Shown here: positions 45,940 to 57,644 of the stretch, in pieces
How positions within the stretch are numbered: position 1 is the first letter of the stretch
Layout: each line of letters opens with the position of its first letter
From: Siphonodentalium dalli
Taxonomy: Eukaryota; Mollusca; Scaphopoda; Gadilida; Siphonodentaliidae
Length of the DNA: 64,000 nt
Assembly (NCBI GenBank): GCA_032622095.1
Contig: CP136063.1
Location: 278,995,426 to 279,059,425 of the forward strand
Direction of reading: 5' to 3'
Notes under the pieces: model-generated
The model's input: the letters and a program-made list of their open reading frames with translations, nothing else
Told to the model about the DNA's origin: nothing
Databases searched by the model: none
Translations under genes and position numbers: made by a program

Positions 45940-47330
45940 CTCGGCCATTCATACACTACAGGCTTGGACATACACCTCACCCATGGTAATCATATACCAC
46001 ATTTATGACCATACAGTCACTCCTTGCAATCCTATTCACTCCACCATTGGCGATACGGTCACTCCTTGTATACCTATTCGCCAGACGCATGATGGTCATA
46101 TAGCAACACAAGATAAACGTATACACCACACCCATAACCATAGAGTCACTCCAGGTATACATATACACCCCACAAATGGCCATGCAGCCCTTATACTTAC
46201 TTTAAACATATTTTATTGTGAATTATTCAATTTACAAAGGGATTGGGGTACAAGTTACAGAAACTTACAAGACACCCCTCTCCCGATACAAAGTTGAAAT
46301 TACAGTATTTGTTTACAAGATGACAGAGTGTTTACAATTGTGGTGTAATACATAGAGTAACTGAAAATAAATAAGATAAAGGTTATAATGGTAAGAGTGT
46401 GGACCGAGTGTGTTAATTGTCAACCGTCTCCCTGGATACACATGAAATGAGGACGGGCCAGGACGTCTATTTGTTTTACTTAATATGTTAATTTATATAT
46501 CTGATGGTATATTTTCGGGCGATTAATCTTGTTTAAAGCGTGTTGTCGCAGCTATGAATGACTGAACAATGCAGCCCTTATATATACCAATACCCCACAC
46601 ACTCGGCCCTTATATATACCAATACCCCGCACACTCGGCCATTCAAACAATGCAGGCCTCAATACACACCTCACATATGACAATCGTACACTAAATTTAT
46701 TACCATACAAGTTACGACTTGTATACCTATTCACTCCACCATTGGCCATACGGTCACTCTCTGTATACATATTCGCCACACCATGGCGATACAGCCCTTC
46801 AGTATACATTCTGGCCATTTGTGCACAAACACCTTCCAAATACACCTCACCAATGATAATTCCGCCATTCACTTTATAGTCATATATACATCGCATGTGT
46901 GGCCACACAGTCACACCATGTATACCTATTCACTCCACAATTGGCCATATGGTAACTTCATGTATACCTATTTGTCACACACATGGCCAGATAGCCACAC
47001 ACTATATACATATACACCCCGCAGTTGTCCATATATTGACTCCAGGTACACATACACATCACCATTGAATGGATGTACTAATACCCCTCACAGCCATTTT
47101 TACACTCCAGACTTGCGTGTATACCTCACGCATGACAATTCATTCACTCGCTACATACTCATAAACCCCATCCATGACCATCTACTCCATGTATGCATAT
47201 ATATCCACGAATGACAACATATCAGCAACAGAACAAAAACATATACATGCCACATACAGCCATACCACAATGATACTTCCTATACACACACACAAAGTCA
47301 TTCAATGTACACCTATATACATAAATGTGA
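45940..47330. repeat. Diverged 'cata.agtcactcc.tgtatac' minisatellite, block 1
   Basis: A loosely repeated phrase of ~40-70 bp ('ggccatacggtcactcc.tgt', 'atacctattcactccacc') recurs about 20 times, interrupted at 46,200-46,560 by a segment with 'gattggggtacaagttacag', reminiscent of a LINE 3' region. Another block of the same repeat lies at 48,400-48,760. Old, diverged array; open frames in it are accidental. Confidence 0.65.
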
Positions 47331-47635
47331 ATGGTATCAATTTTCGTGGTTCAGCCATTTATGACTTTTTCGTGGGTTCGTAAATTCGTGGTCCGTCGGT
47401 ACTCACTGTCGCCTCCAAACCCTCAATAATAACAATCAAGTCCAACTAATAATAGAAGTGCAGACACCTCGGAGATCCTTCGGAAATTGCGCATCCGCAC
47501 TGTAGACGTATAATTAATTATTGTGTCGCGTGTCCAAGCTTTTGTTGACGACTATTGAGAATGTCAACAGCGGGATTGTATTACAGACCTACATAACCTA
47601 GGTGATAGCACAGTTCTCCTGGTGCGATATATATA

Positions 47636-48190
47636 TTACTAGAAGGTGACCCGACTTCGTCCGGGCTTTGACCTTGAATTGTCCATTTTGAAGGCCAAGG
47701 TCAGGTGGGGTCACGATTGGACCCGTCCAAAACACTGCCCGGACAAAAGTACCCGACAAAAGTACCCGTCGAAATCCATCCGGTTTTACCCGATTTGACC
47801 TCGAATTGATCATTTTGAAGGTCAAGGTCAGGTCGGGGTCACGAAATCAGGTCGGGGTCGTCGAAATCCCATCAAAATTCGCGATTTGACCTTGAATTGA
47901 CCCGATTTCAAGGTCAAGGTCACATCGCACGGGTATATTAATATGTTTATGCCACTCCCCGGCCGAAGGTATCCCCACAAACCAAGTTTCATCGAAATCC
48001 CGTGATATTCGGGCGTTTGACCTTGAAATGACCAGATTTCAAGGTCAAGGTCACGTCTCACGGGTAAATTAATAGGCCTATGTCACTACCCCCACATACC
48101 AAGTTTCTTCGAAATCGGTTCGGCCGTTTTCGAGTCCATCGATTACAGACACACACACAGACAGATCTTCCAAAATATATAATAGATATA
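47636..48190 (-). mobile_element. Dispersed retroposon-like repeat with 'ttgaccttgaa' units
   Basis: Contains 'gaccttgaatt..c.ttt.aaggtcaaggtca' three to four times, 'accaagtttc.tcgaaatc', 'ggttcggccgttttcgagtc' and an (ac)n stretch 'acacacacacagacagat'. Phrases of this type mark abundant retroposon 3' ends in molluscs and arthropods (memory). No ORF. Confidence 0.6.
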
Positions 48191-48399
48191 TACTCGTATT
48201 GCTGGTATCGCAACAGGGGACCTGTGGGTGAAAGTCACTCTCTTCGCATAACATAACTCCATAGTCTTTGAATGTACATCCCGTCAATAGAGTTAAATGT
48301 ACCTACCGCATGACATTCTCAGAATGGCGACCGCGATAGTTTCAAAGATAAAAAATTTTTCGTGGGGGTTTTTAATTTCGTGGTTATCAACAACCACGA

Positions 48400-48760
48400 A
48401 AATAAGCATACAACCACTCCCTATTTATCCATACACCTCATCCATGATCATACAGGCCAGCCAAAACATGTATACATATACACCTAGCCACGACAATACA
48501 GCCACCCATGGTACACCTCTTCATCCCAAACATGACCATACAGTCACTCCATAATTATATACACAAACAATGACTTCAATGACCATACACCCACTGCATG
48601 TATACATATCCACCTCGCACATGACCGCGCGTTGTATACCTATGCATCTCACATGGACCCCACTCATTACCATGAAGCCACTCCCTGCATAACTATTCAC
48701 CACACATCACCACAGTCGATCCATGGCTGCCATTTTGACATACACCATTTACTAAGTCAA
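48400..48760. repeat. Diverged minisatellite, block 2
   Basis: Same phrase family as 45,940-47,330 ('catgtatacatatacacct', 'accatacagtcactcc'). Confidence 0.6.
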
Positions 48761-48865
48761 TCAATGTTGACGCTAATGTGCGAGAGTAGCTCAATTCCGT
48801 TTCGAAGTTCTGCGCATTTCCTCCCAAAACATGACCAGAGACGTTTGGCAAAATGCCACACTGCA

Positions 48866-49409
48866 CAGGGGGGGGGGGGGGGGGGTCGGAAAAAAATTTC
48901 AGGCACGTATGGCATTTTTTCCCTTTCGATCATTTTTTGTACCCACCCACCCCCACCGCGAAAAAATTTTCCGTTTACGGAAGTTTTTTCCGACCATTTT
49001 TTGACACCCCCCTTTTAACACTAAAACAGAGATTTGCGGGGGGAAATTCACTGTAAACAGCTGTATATGAATTTCTGTGCATACTATTTATCATGGATGT
49101 TAACATGTAAATAGGAATGAGTCATTTTGAGGTCATTCGGCCAAAAAAACATGGCTGCCAGCGGCCATCTTGGATTTCAAAATTTGCAACAAAATACAAC
49201 ACGATAACTGCCTGCAGTCAGTTTACCGGTTATAATTACATTATTTCTCTCATTCAAAGTGGTTTTGAAGCCCAACTCATAGCCAAAACACTAAAAAAAA
49301 CAAGCAGAATGTTTTTTTTTAGTTGCGGAAAAAATTGCTTGTTGGTGGCTTTGACCACCCACCCACCCCGGCATACGTGCCGGAATTTTGTTTTCACCCC
49401 CCCCCCCTG
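48866..49409. mobile_element. Poly-G-terminal MITE, copy G3
   Basis: 544 bp, begins CA + 18 or more G + TCGG and ends in a C run + CTG. 7-bp duplication CACTGCA at 48859-48865 and 49410-49416. The left interior has 'ttcaggcacgtatggc', the right interior 'gcatacgtgccgga': subterminal inverted repeats. Nearly the same length as G1. Confidence 0.88.
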
Positions 49410-49579
49410 CACTGCATCCTTTAAAATGAATATTTCATGTCTCAAAAGGAATGCTAGACGTTTCGGCACCTGGATGTTTCGGCACCTGCTAATTTTCAGA
49501 CCATTCAGTATGCGTATTTCAAGATGCACAATGTTTACTCACATATATCTACATGTGGCCGTTCTACAAAGGCTCTGAT

Positions 49580-50085
49580 GCTTCGGCGTCGATGTGAAAA
49601 ATATGTTGGTCAATTCAAATTATGATAGCTATCTGAACAGACAACATTGCCTGCTCGCGATATATAAGAGGGTCATCAATACTGATATTGCTAAGATACT
49701 CACATACTACATGAGGGGGAGAAGTCCAGACACTTCTATAAAGAGTCTGGTGGTGTGGTGTCGATTTGAAAATTCCGTTTGTCGATTCGCTACGTCATAT
49801 TATGATAGTTCTCTGAATGTATAGCCATGTCGGTTCCCGATATATAAGAGGTCCATCAATACCTGATATACTCATATACACTGCACCGAGTGAGGAGCTT
49901 GAAGTCCAGACACTTATATCAAGGGGCTGTTGGTGTCGTGTCGATGTGAGAATCAAATTGGTCGATAGCTCCAACGTCATCACATGATAGCTCTCAAAAC
50001 AGACCATCCGATCTATTCGCGATATATAAGAGGGACATCAATAACGATATTTCTATAAAATTGCACCACATAAATAGTGCAGCGG
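49580..50085. repeat. ~190-bp tandem repeat, 2.6 diverged copies
   Basis: Anchors 'gtcgat.tgaaaat', 'atgatagct.tctgaacagac', 'gcgatatataagagggtcat' and 'gaagtccagacacttctata' recur at about 49.6, 49.77 and 49.95 kb. Diverged; non-coding. Confidence 0.75.
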
Positions 50086-50299
50086 CCGAACACCCAAAAT
50101 GGTTGGGTACCCCAACCCACGGTAGAACAAGTTGAAACCAATATATATACCAGGTTGGGGCATGACGAACAAGTAAAATTGATTGGCGTTTGTTGTCTCT
50201 TGGCCTGTCGGTATTCATATTGGGAAATTCCACTGCTGCACGTTCGATGCTACCAACAGCAAAGACAATATCATATATGAAAAGAAAACAAAAAGAAAC

Positions 50300-50400
50300 A
50301 AGTGCCGAAACGTCTTCGGTGAAGTGCCGAAACGTCCAAGCACCTGGGCCGAAACAACCAAGTGCCGAAAACCCAGGTGCCGAAACGTCCCGCACCCCTC
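50300..50400. repeat. Short 'gtgccgaaacgtcc' repeat cluster
   Basis: The 10-14-mer 'agtgccgaaacgtc' occurs five times in 100 bp; its complement 'cgtttcggcacctg' occurs twice at 49,456-49,490. Confidence 0.7.
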
Positions 50401-50469
50401 ATAAGGTACTGGGACAACCAGAATAGAACTTTTATTTGTAAGTTGATTAATTAACATTGTTAATAACAA

Positions 50470-51440
50470 AGTGAGTCAAAATTTGCTACCTTTTCGGAAC
50501 AGCAGAGAATAATCTTCGGATATATGTGAAACTTTTTTTTTCACCAAATTTGGTGGCCCTTTGGTAAGCCGTCGTATCATTGTAATTTTGTCTACAAAAC
50601 ACATCAGGGTGACACATTTAAGACAGCTCAAAACAATAAGCCCCTTTGATACCAAAGATAGTTCCATTTTACTTGAAAAAATGGTCCAAACCTCAAAAGT
50701 GAATTTTTGCCAATTTTTATGCCAAGTTTGTGATAGAAAAATCCACCGGTTAAAATAGTAACACTGTATTAATCAAGGTGCATCAGCAATGTTAGTATTC
50801 AATGTATATAAGACAGAATAGTCAACTTGTAAGTGGTTGCATGACACGCTGGTGATATATTTACTATTTTTCATATATATTGTGGCCGCCATTTCGAGCC
50901 AAAGTGACAATTTTGGTACAACTGAATATTCATAAGAAATGAATGTCTCTTACATGCACAGTTCATCCTATTTCTTGATGAAATATGACTAGAATCCCAA
51001 TGGTGATTTCTGGTGACATTTTATACCGCGTTCTGTAAAATCAAAGTTTTGAGAGATCGAAAGGGGTGGCAACCGCATGAATGGCATATATCACTGCTTA
51101 AATGGTCAGTTAACAGAACGATACAAAATATGTGATGTATTAGCATATGTCATTTGTATTTCAGACTAATCTACCACCAATTCTGGTCCCAAAATGTCAC
51201 CCTGAATAGTACCAAATATACATTTTACTGTCTGGATAGCTGCATAGCAACGGTTGTTATGTACAATATGATAGGAAACAAGGTCACAAGCCTTTGCAGC
51301 TCATCCTATGTCACAACTAGACCACAAATATGTAATTAACAACAACTAAAGTTGAATGAAATACTGTGATCCATCCTTATATGAACATTTCATAGTTTCG
51401 GCTAGTTGCCTAGCAGCCGTTGCTGAGCAGGGCCAAATCT
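50470..51440. other. Intergenic DNA, no supported gene
   Basis: No exon-like frame with motifs; no repeat shared with the window. Confidence 0.35.
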
Positions 51441-51445
51441 CGATG

Positions 51446-51880
51446 AGAGAGAGAGAGAGAGCGAGAGCGAGAGAGAGGGAGAGAGAGAGAGAGAGATCAC
51501 TCACTGGTTTATTGTGCCGCCCGATCTGTTATTGTTATCTGGACCACTCGCTTTGTTATGGCCCCCGACCCTCGATATTATATAGTTATCGCGTTCACTC
51601 ACGGCTTTGTTACCCGACCCCCGAGCTGATATAGTTATCGCGTTCCTCACTGTTTGTTACCCGACCCCGAGCTGACATTGTTACCGAGTTCACTCAATGG
51701 TTTGTTACCCGACCCCCGACCCCCGAGCTGATATTGTTACCGAGTTCACTCACTGGTTTGTTACCCGACCCCCGAGCTGATAGTGTTACCGAGTTCACTC
51801 ACTGGTTTGTTACCCGACCCCCCGACCCCCGAGCTGATATTGTTACCGAGTTCACTCACTGGTTTATTAGTTCAATTGTT
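51446..51880. repeat. (GA)n tract and 50-bp minisatellite
   Basis: 51,446-51,497 is a GA-rich microsatellite. From about 51,500 to 51,880 a ~50-bp unit ('tcactcactggtttgttacc', 'cgacccccgagctgatattg', 'ttaccgag') repeats six to seven times, increasingly regular to the right. GC-richer than its surroundings. Confidence 0.85.
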
Positions 51881-52099
51881 GATTCATTTTAGTTTGAAAA
51901 GATTTTCTTTGAAAACCAGGAAGGTTCGGTTTACAAGTGTGCATATTGCTAATACGATACCTTATCTGACAAATAAACCAACACGTGTACCAGCTCTAGC
52001 TTTTTTTAATCCACTAGTTTAAAGATGTAGCTTTGTTTATGAAATATGTAGTTTCTAAAAAATGTGTCACGGCTATCAATGCTGGAACTAGCATTCATC

Positions 52100-52462
52100 T
52101 TAATACCAACAAAGACCATTGAATATTGTGGTTGATCTCGGTGTTTGACGTATACATCTTAACCCTTTGAGTGCCAGGGGCCGATCTCATCGGCCCTAAA
52201 CCTACAAAATAAGTCTGTTAAAGAATATAAGAATAAATTATTAAAATTGTAAAAAATTGTAAAAACAAATATATATATTTGATAGGCCAATGCATTCTCT
52301 TATATGTGCGAGGCGACCGATGGTCGACTCGCATATATAAGAGAATGCATTGGCACAGGGTATATGGGTTGATACAAAAATCGGACCTGGCACTCAAAGG
52401 GTTAATACCAACAAAGACCATTGAATATTGTGGTTGATCTCGGTGTTTGACGTATACATGTA
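52100..52462. repeat. 59-bp direct duplication with MITE B2 at its junction
   Basis: The 59-bp unit starting TTAATACCAACAAAGACCAT lies at 52100-52158 and again from 52402. Element B2 sits exactly between them at the shared TTAA. Confidence 0.85.
52159..52405 (-). mobile_element. Hairpin MITE family B, copy B2
   Basis: 247 bp, TTAA at both ends; TIRs CCCTTTGAGTGCCAGG / CCTGGCACTCAAAGGG. It contains 'ccgatctcatcggcc', 'cctacaaaataagtctgtta', AT spacer, one 69-bp hairpin (about 52,286-52,354, 'atgtgcgag' and 'accgatgg' variants), CACAGGGT and 'ttgatacaaaaatcgga'. It is an internally shorter, reverse-oriented relative of B1. Confidence 0.88.
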
Positions 52463-53120
52463 GTCAGTGGCGTTTCTTTGTGTATTATTACAACGAACAC
52501 CGTAAGCGCAATACATTCAGCATACAGTATAGTTTGTGGCTATAATCCTTCAGCGGAGGATATTTGTTCAAAATACCAACATTAACGACGAGAAAGATCT
52601 GGATAACCAGACTGCAGGCATCGTCAGACATTTCATGATAATATTCCATTGTTTTTGCTATCACAATGTGTAACAATGATTAGACCGAATAAAGTTATCA
52701 TCGTATATGTATCTGAGTTTATACCATAATTGTTTATTCTATTGTGTGTATAACACCTATTTTGTAAACTTCATCTTTACTCCATACTGTGGGTATATAC
52801 CGCTTCCAATTATTGGTATATATATATATACTGTGGGTGTAAATGTTCAAACGTAATTTCGTGTGTAAACATTTAAAACCATAGTAGAACTACATCGTAG
52901 TTAGCAAAATAGTTCCTATAGGTTAAAATTGGAAGTTGTCGTGCTATCAATTAGATATGAGAAAAATTGCCTGCATTTCCATCAAATGTAGCTTTCTAGT
53001 GTTATATGAACTAGGAACACATGAATGGTAATACGCTCTTTAAAACACTTCTTCAAATATTTCCGTTATTTCGTCAAAAATACTTCTTCAAATATCTCCG
53101 TTATTTAGTTAATAACAATA
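52463..53120. other. Intergenic DNA, no supported gene
   Basis: A (TA)n-like stretch lies at about 52,818-52,830, and a 28-bp direct repeat of 'acttcttcaaatat.tccgtt' at 53,047-53,105. No gene. Confidence 0.4.
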
Positions 53121-53132
53121 TTTTCTTATTTT

Positions 53133-53218
53133 AGGATCACATATCAAAATGAGAGGATATGGTGATCCCCTTTTCATGGGATCACCATATCCTCTCATTT
53201 TGATATATGACCCTGCCT
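53133..53218. repeat. Perfect-arm hairpin with ~30-bp stem
   Basis: 'atatcaaaatgagaggatat' + 'ggtgatcccc' is mirrored after a 6-base loop. It starts right after 'tattttag', and an open frame (53,149-53,331) runs through it to TAA; no motif was recognised in that frame, so a terminal exon is only a weak possibility. Confidence 0.75.
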
Positions 53219-53335
53219 TCATTGAGCCACGAGTGACTCCTGAGACGAGAATCACATATTATATGATACCCTATCCTACGGAGGATTACATATTGTTTGA
53301 TATCTACACCCGTGCGCATGGACTGAATTAACAGC

Positions 53336-53457
53336 GGAGTAGCCGAGAATACAAATTTTTCACCGCTGGTGGTATTGTGGTTTTAACCAAAAGGCTCTTG
53401 GTTAAAACCGCAATTCCACTCGTGGTGAAAATTTGGTATTCTCGGCTACCTATGGGT
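53336..53457. repeat. Foldback of ~120 bp
   Basis: 'gtagccgagaatac.aatttt' and 'ttttaaccaa.aggctc' are mirrored as 'gagccttttggttaaaa'-type arms around 'aaaggct'; stem about 55 bp with a few mismatches. Non-coding. Confidence 0.75.
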
Positions 53458-53459
53458 GT

Positions 53460-54750
53460 ATTTTATATTTCTTTTCTGAAGTGGGGTACATCGTGCTGTG
53501 TATGGCCAATTATGCGATATAGGTTATTGAGGCAATACATATGATCGTGCATGTCTGCAAAACTTTGCAAGGGGTCTATGTCTAAAACAGTTGATACATG
53601 ACCTCCCAAATACTTACATGATGTCACAGAGAACATGCCACATTGGACGGTGTAGAACGATGTTCATAATTTTAATAACAGGTCCAAAACATGGCTTATG
53701 ATCGAGACGAACGAACACTTATGGTGCAGATTTCAACCGAACATTGTCGTCGATTCTGATTGGTCCAATTTAAACAAGATCAACCCCAAGCGTGGCATAT
53801 GCCCGACGCTCAGTTTAGAGAATGTACAATACTAAAGATGCCCGTCACTCTGAGGAAATCAATGACTAAACGTATTATATAACAAGATATTCAAATCCAA
53901 CTGTTGGTACTTGAGTAACAATGCTAAATTTGAAGCAAAGATAGGGATTCTTTCTATTTATATCAAGAGATTATCTTCGAACAAACGTGAACAAAACATA
54001 TTAGTAACATTCATTAGAGCACAATCCCATTGTTACAATCGTTCCCTGAATTTTGGTAAATCACACCAATTCCCAAGGCTGGCGAAGGAATGGTTCAGTG
54101 GTTATTCCATTGTTAGTTACAGGCAACTCATAACAGACAAATCGCACGGGCGCCTAAAAGTGGAGCCAGTCCGTGTTGTTTCGGACATAACTATTCACAT
54201 TCAACGGCGATCAGTTCATGTTAATCACGTTCTTGGGCGTGGCTAACCGGCCATTGTATCCAATCGCGGCCAGCGCACGGATTGTGCGTCGTGGTCAAAA
54301 CCACATTTCCAGCTGATCGAATATGTGGGATCAATTGTGCTCTAAGTCGGTCAGAGCACTCGAATAGTTCTTTATCAGAATAAATCTCGTCTTCGACTCG
54401 ATTGATTCTGGTAAAGAACAATTCTTGTGCTCTAATTAACCATTACATACAACATTCAAGTCTGTCCTTTGCTACTGGGGCGGCAATGCAAAATGTCTGT
54501 ACAGTGTGAAAATGAAATATAATTTAAGTCCAACAAGGGCCGTAACTATGGTAACAATGAATGGACAAACCCCTTAGAAAGTGGGCATCCTTTCCCCCTA
54601 AACTGGGCTACCACCATTACAAAGCACAACTGAATCCGATACCCATGCCCGAGTTACAAGCTGAAGTGATTCTCCAGAGAGAAATTCACACACATTTCCA
54701 AGTCAAACAAAGGCTATTGTAAAAACAACGGATGGACCGTCGTCCGGCGC
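53460..54750. other. Intergenic DNA, no supported gene
   Basis: The open frame 53,911-54,246 has no recognised domain. Confidence 0.35.
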
Positions 54751-54754
54751 ATAA

Positions 54755-54866
54755 CATCATGTGGCACACCGCCTAGTGTGGACATAAAAATAACACATGA
54801 CTGCTGCCCGGTGCATACCCCCATGTGACATACCACCTAGTGTGGACATACATATAACACATGACT
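54755..54866. repeat. ~66-bp tandem duplication
   Basis: 'cctagtgtggacata' + 'ataacacatgactgc' occurs twice, about 66 bp apart, just left of the 61-bp minisatellite. Confidence 0.7.
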
Positions 54867-54941
54867 GCATGAGATACTCAGGCGGACGAACCAAGAATTC
54901 TTCATTTTCAAATAAACAAAGATCTCTATAACGAAAACAAG

Positions 54942-55127
54942 AACAAAACGACTGAACACTCCATTGAATGACCTCATTGCAGTGAACATCTATAACACAT
55001 TTAACAAAACGGCTGAACACTCCATTGAATGACCTCATTGCAGTGAACGTCTATAACAAATTTAACAAAACGACTGAACACACCATTGAATGACCTCATT
55101 GCAGTGAACATCTATAACAAATTTAAC
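54942..55127. repeat. 61-bp minisatellite, left block
   Basis: Units begin 'aacaaaacgactgaacac' at 54942, 55003 and 55064 (61 bp), with 'cattgaatgacctcattgca' inside. The array continues at 63,949-64,000, to the right of the LINE. Confidence 0.92.
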
Positions 55128-55322
55128 TCGAGATGGTTACGCGGGTGACGTAAATTTTTCGGCAACTAAAGTCGGGTTTTTTAATGAGTGTAATGAGAAG
55201 TTAACATAATCATTTTGAGAGAATATTGTGCTATTGAATGTATACATCAGCTGAAGAAATCATATAGAGGCGATCAACTCAAAATCTGCAAAAGGACTGT
55301 CAACTCTCCTAATTTCGAGGTA

Positions 55323-56568
55323 ATGGCAACTGAACAACCCACAAAAGGTGACTCAACAACTACAGTTGTAATCCCTGATCCCACCTCAGATGACCCCATG
55401 AATGAAACTAACAATATTATGAATGAAAGTAGCAGTGTGAAAAGGAAAAAAGCTTCGCCATTCGAACTGCTCTCATTAAGACACAGGGGCTCTGTAGAGG
55501 ATCTAAGCGCCTGTAACTACCTCAGCGAGTTTGATTACGACAGTGATCAAACATTGACCTTATCACAAGGAAAATCCCGCACACGTAGGCAAGCTAAGGC
55601 AGCCCTAGCTAAAAATCCAAAAAAGACCACGGCATTAGCTGATTTAGTTGAGTCAGCTGTCGAATCAGCCCTACAGTCAGACTCCTTCATAGAACGCTGT
55701 AGTGAAAAGCTTCTCCCCACACTAGAACAACATGTTACAAAATGGATCCAGGCAGACCTAGTCCAGCTAGTCAACTGAGGGGTTAAAAAAGCTGTGAACC
55801 AGGTACTTTCAACCTTGCCAGAGACTGTGGAAAAGGCCGTGAAAAGTGCTATCCAGTCGACAACAGGGACAGTCACAAAACTTCAATCCTACGTTAATGA
55901 ACTAAAGTCCGCCAACTCTGCGTTACTCAAAAGGATAAAGGAAATCGAAGCCACTCAAAAATCCACAGCCGATACCGTTGAAGATAATGAACAACATGGA
56001 CGTAAACTCAATCTGAGGTTTCTCAACTTCCCCATTAACAGTGACGAGTCTGATATATACAAACTCCCAACCAGCAACATGGTAAGAGCCTTCTGTAAGA
56101 AGTTCCTCTCAATTGATGTCCATCCTTCAGACATAGTCAACTCACACCCTCTTGGAAGAGCCCGGGAGTACACTTATAATCGACGTTCCAATAAACCACA
56201 AGGTGAAGCCACACCAAACTCAACCGAACTTAATCAACCAAGCTCCAACCTTTAACGTGATAAACATAATTGTTAGATTCACTTACTTCCCAGTCAAGGA
56301 TGCCATTTTCCGGTCCAAGAGGTTTCTCAAAGGGAAATCATCAGTCCTAATCTGCGAAGACCTGACTCAAAAACGACAGGGATTGATTAAATCCTTGAGT
56401 AGCTTAAAGTTTGTGGACAAAAAGGTCGATTCTTATTGGACGATAAAAGGCAAAATCTTCTTCAAGATCCACAAGGAAGGCCTCAGACACCAACTTGATG
56501 TAACTATGCCACCTGAACCACAGATTCGATCTGCAGCCATCAAAGAATCAGGTGGAGTCCACAGGTGA
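55323..56568 (+). pseudogene. LINE ORF1 (coiled coil + RRM-like), broken
   Basis: Frame from ATG 55323 (MATEQPTKGDS) with a polar, Ser/Thr-rich start, then 'KSRTRRQAK', then a TGA at 55776-55778. The same frame resumes at once (GVKKAVNQVLS) through a coiled-coil-like stretch (LQSYVNELKSANSALLKRI) and 'GRKLNLRFLNFP', the start of an RRM-like fold. A frameshift near 56,150-56,250 leads to the C-terminal part 'NIIVRFTYFPVKDAIF', 'LICEDLTQKRQGLIKSL' and 'GKIFFKIHKEG', as in L1/CR1-type ORF1 RNA-binding proteins. Two lesions at least. Upstream open sequence reaches 55215. Confidence 0.75.
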
Positions 56569-57644
56569 ACTGAACCTGACAGTGTACATAAACCCATCCA
56601 TCCATCGGCCCTGGTGAGGATTGCTAGAATACCGATATAGACTGTACCAGTAATCTGGTATAGTTGTAGTGGTGTTTTGGTAATTTTCCCCAGGGACCTG
56701 TGAACTGTACGGTACTTGTCAGACGTATAATTATGCTTTATGATTTAGAAGTATATTTATAAATCTAATAATGTATATAATCATATAATATATAATGATA
56801 ACCCATCAAGATGCGCCGAATCAAACTGGAGATATCTATATCTGTATACCATAATTATATTTTCTAATTAATGTGACCGAAAACAAGAAATCTTTATTTT
56901 TCTTAATTTCTTTTTCCTTATCCCTTGTAAATGTATAATTTGATAAAGAGAGACAGTTATCGATATTATATTATGTTATTTATCACCATGAAACAGTATA
57001 CAGAATTTGTTAATGATAAGCAACTCCATGATGCCAGTGCGATTCACCTAATACCAAATTAGTTAAAAGTACCAAGTACTCTGGGCTGTTGGGTCACCAA
57101 AATACATATCCATATAAGCATATTAAACAAGAAACCTGATTAGCGATACACAACCCAGTAGTAAAATAATAAATAAATCAATTTAAAAGATACAACAACA
57201 AAAAATTCGCCCCAAATCTTGAATGCTCTTCCTGCAAGAACCCCCCCCCCCCGGAATCACAAAGCTGGTGTTAACTCTTCAATGCCATTTATATTAAGCA
57301 TGAAGACTGGAGTTTTCAGAACTTCACCGCAGGATCATTCTATAATGCTAGGTCATATCAAACCAAAATACATATTTATAGTTATTAAAAATATTGATAG
57401 CAGACCCAGCACCCAGAGTGTGAAGATGCATCATCTCCATAAAAAAATGCCTCATATTGCATTCAGTGTTAAGTTTTTAGTGCTATAAATAAACTAACTG
57501 TTACATCCGAGTCTGAACAAACCAGGCCACATTTATTACGAATATCCCTACAGGCTACAAGCAAGCAAAGCCACCTCTTTTTTTTGTGGCGGACGTAGTT
57601 AGAAAATGAATAAAACTTTAATAAATAAAAATTCTCTTTTGCAT
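56569..57644. other. Non-coding DNA between LINE ORF1 and ORF2, left
   Basis: AT-rich, with a C run at about 57,240-57,252. No motif recognised. Confidence 0.4.

Noticed and set aside
48853-49578. Open frames of up to 153 codons at 48.6-49.6 kb
   Set aside because: They run through G/C homopolymers and the G3 MITE in several frames; no domain.
9007-52354. Peptides such as 'MRVDHRSPRIYKRMHW' in many places
   Set aside because: They are translations of the 69-bp hairpin in both directions, not conserved genes.
53149-53331. Terminal exon of an unknown plus-strand gene
   Set aside because: Half of the frame is a perfect hairpin; the remainder has no recognised motif. Mentioned only as a weak possibility.
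55215-56568. ORF1 frame as a host nuclear coiled-coil gene
   Set aside because: Order of polar start, coiled coil, RRM-like and C-terminal fold matches LINE ORF1, and it lies within the TSD-bounded LINE.
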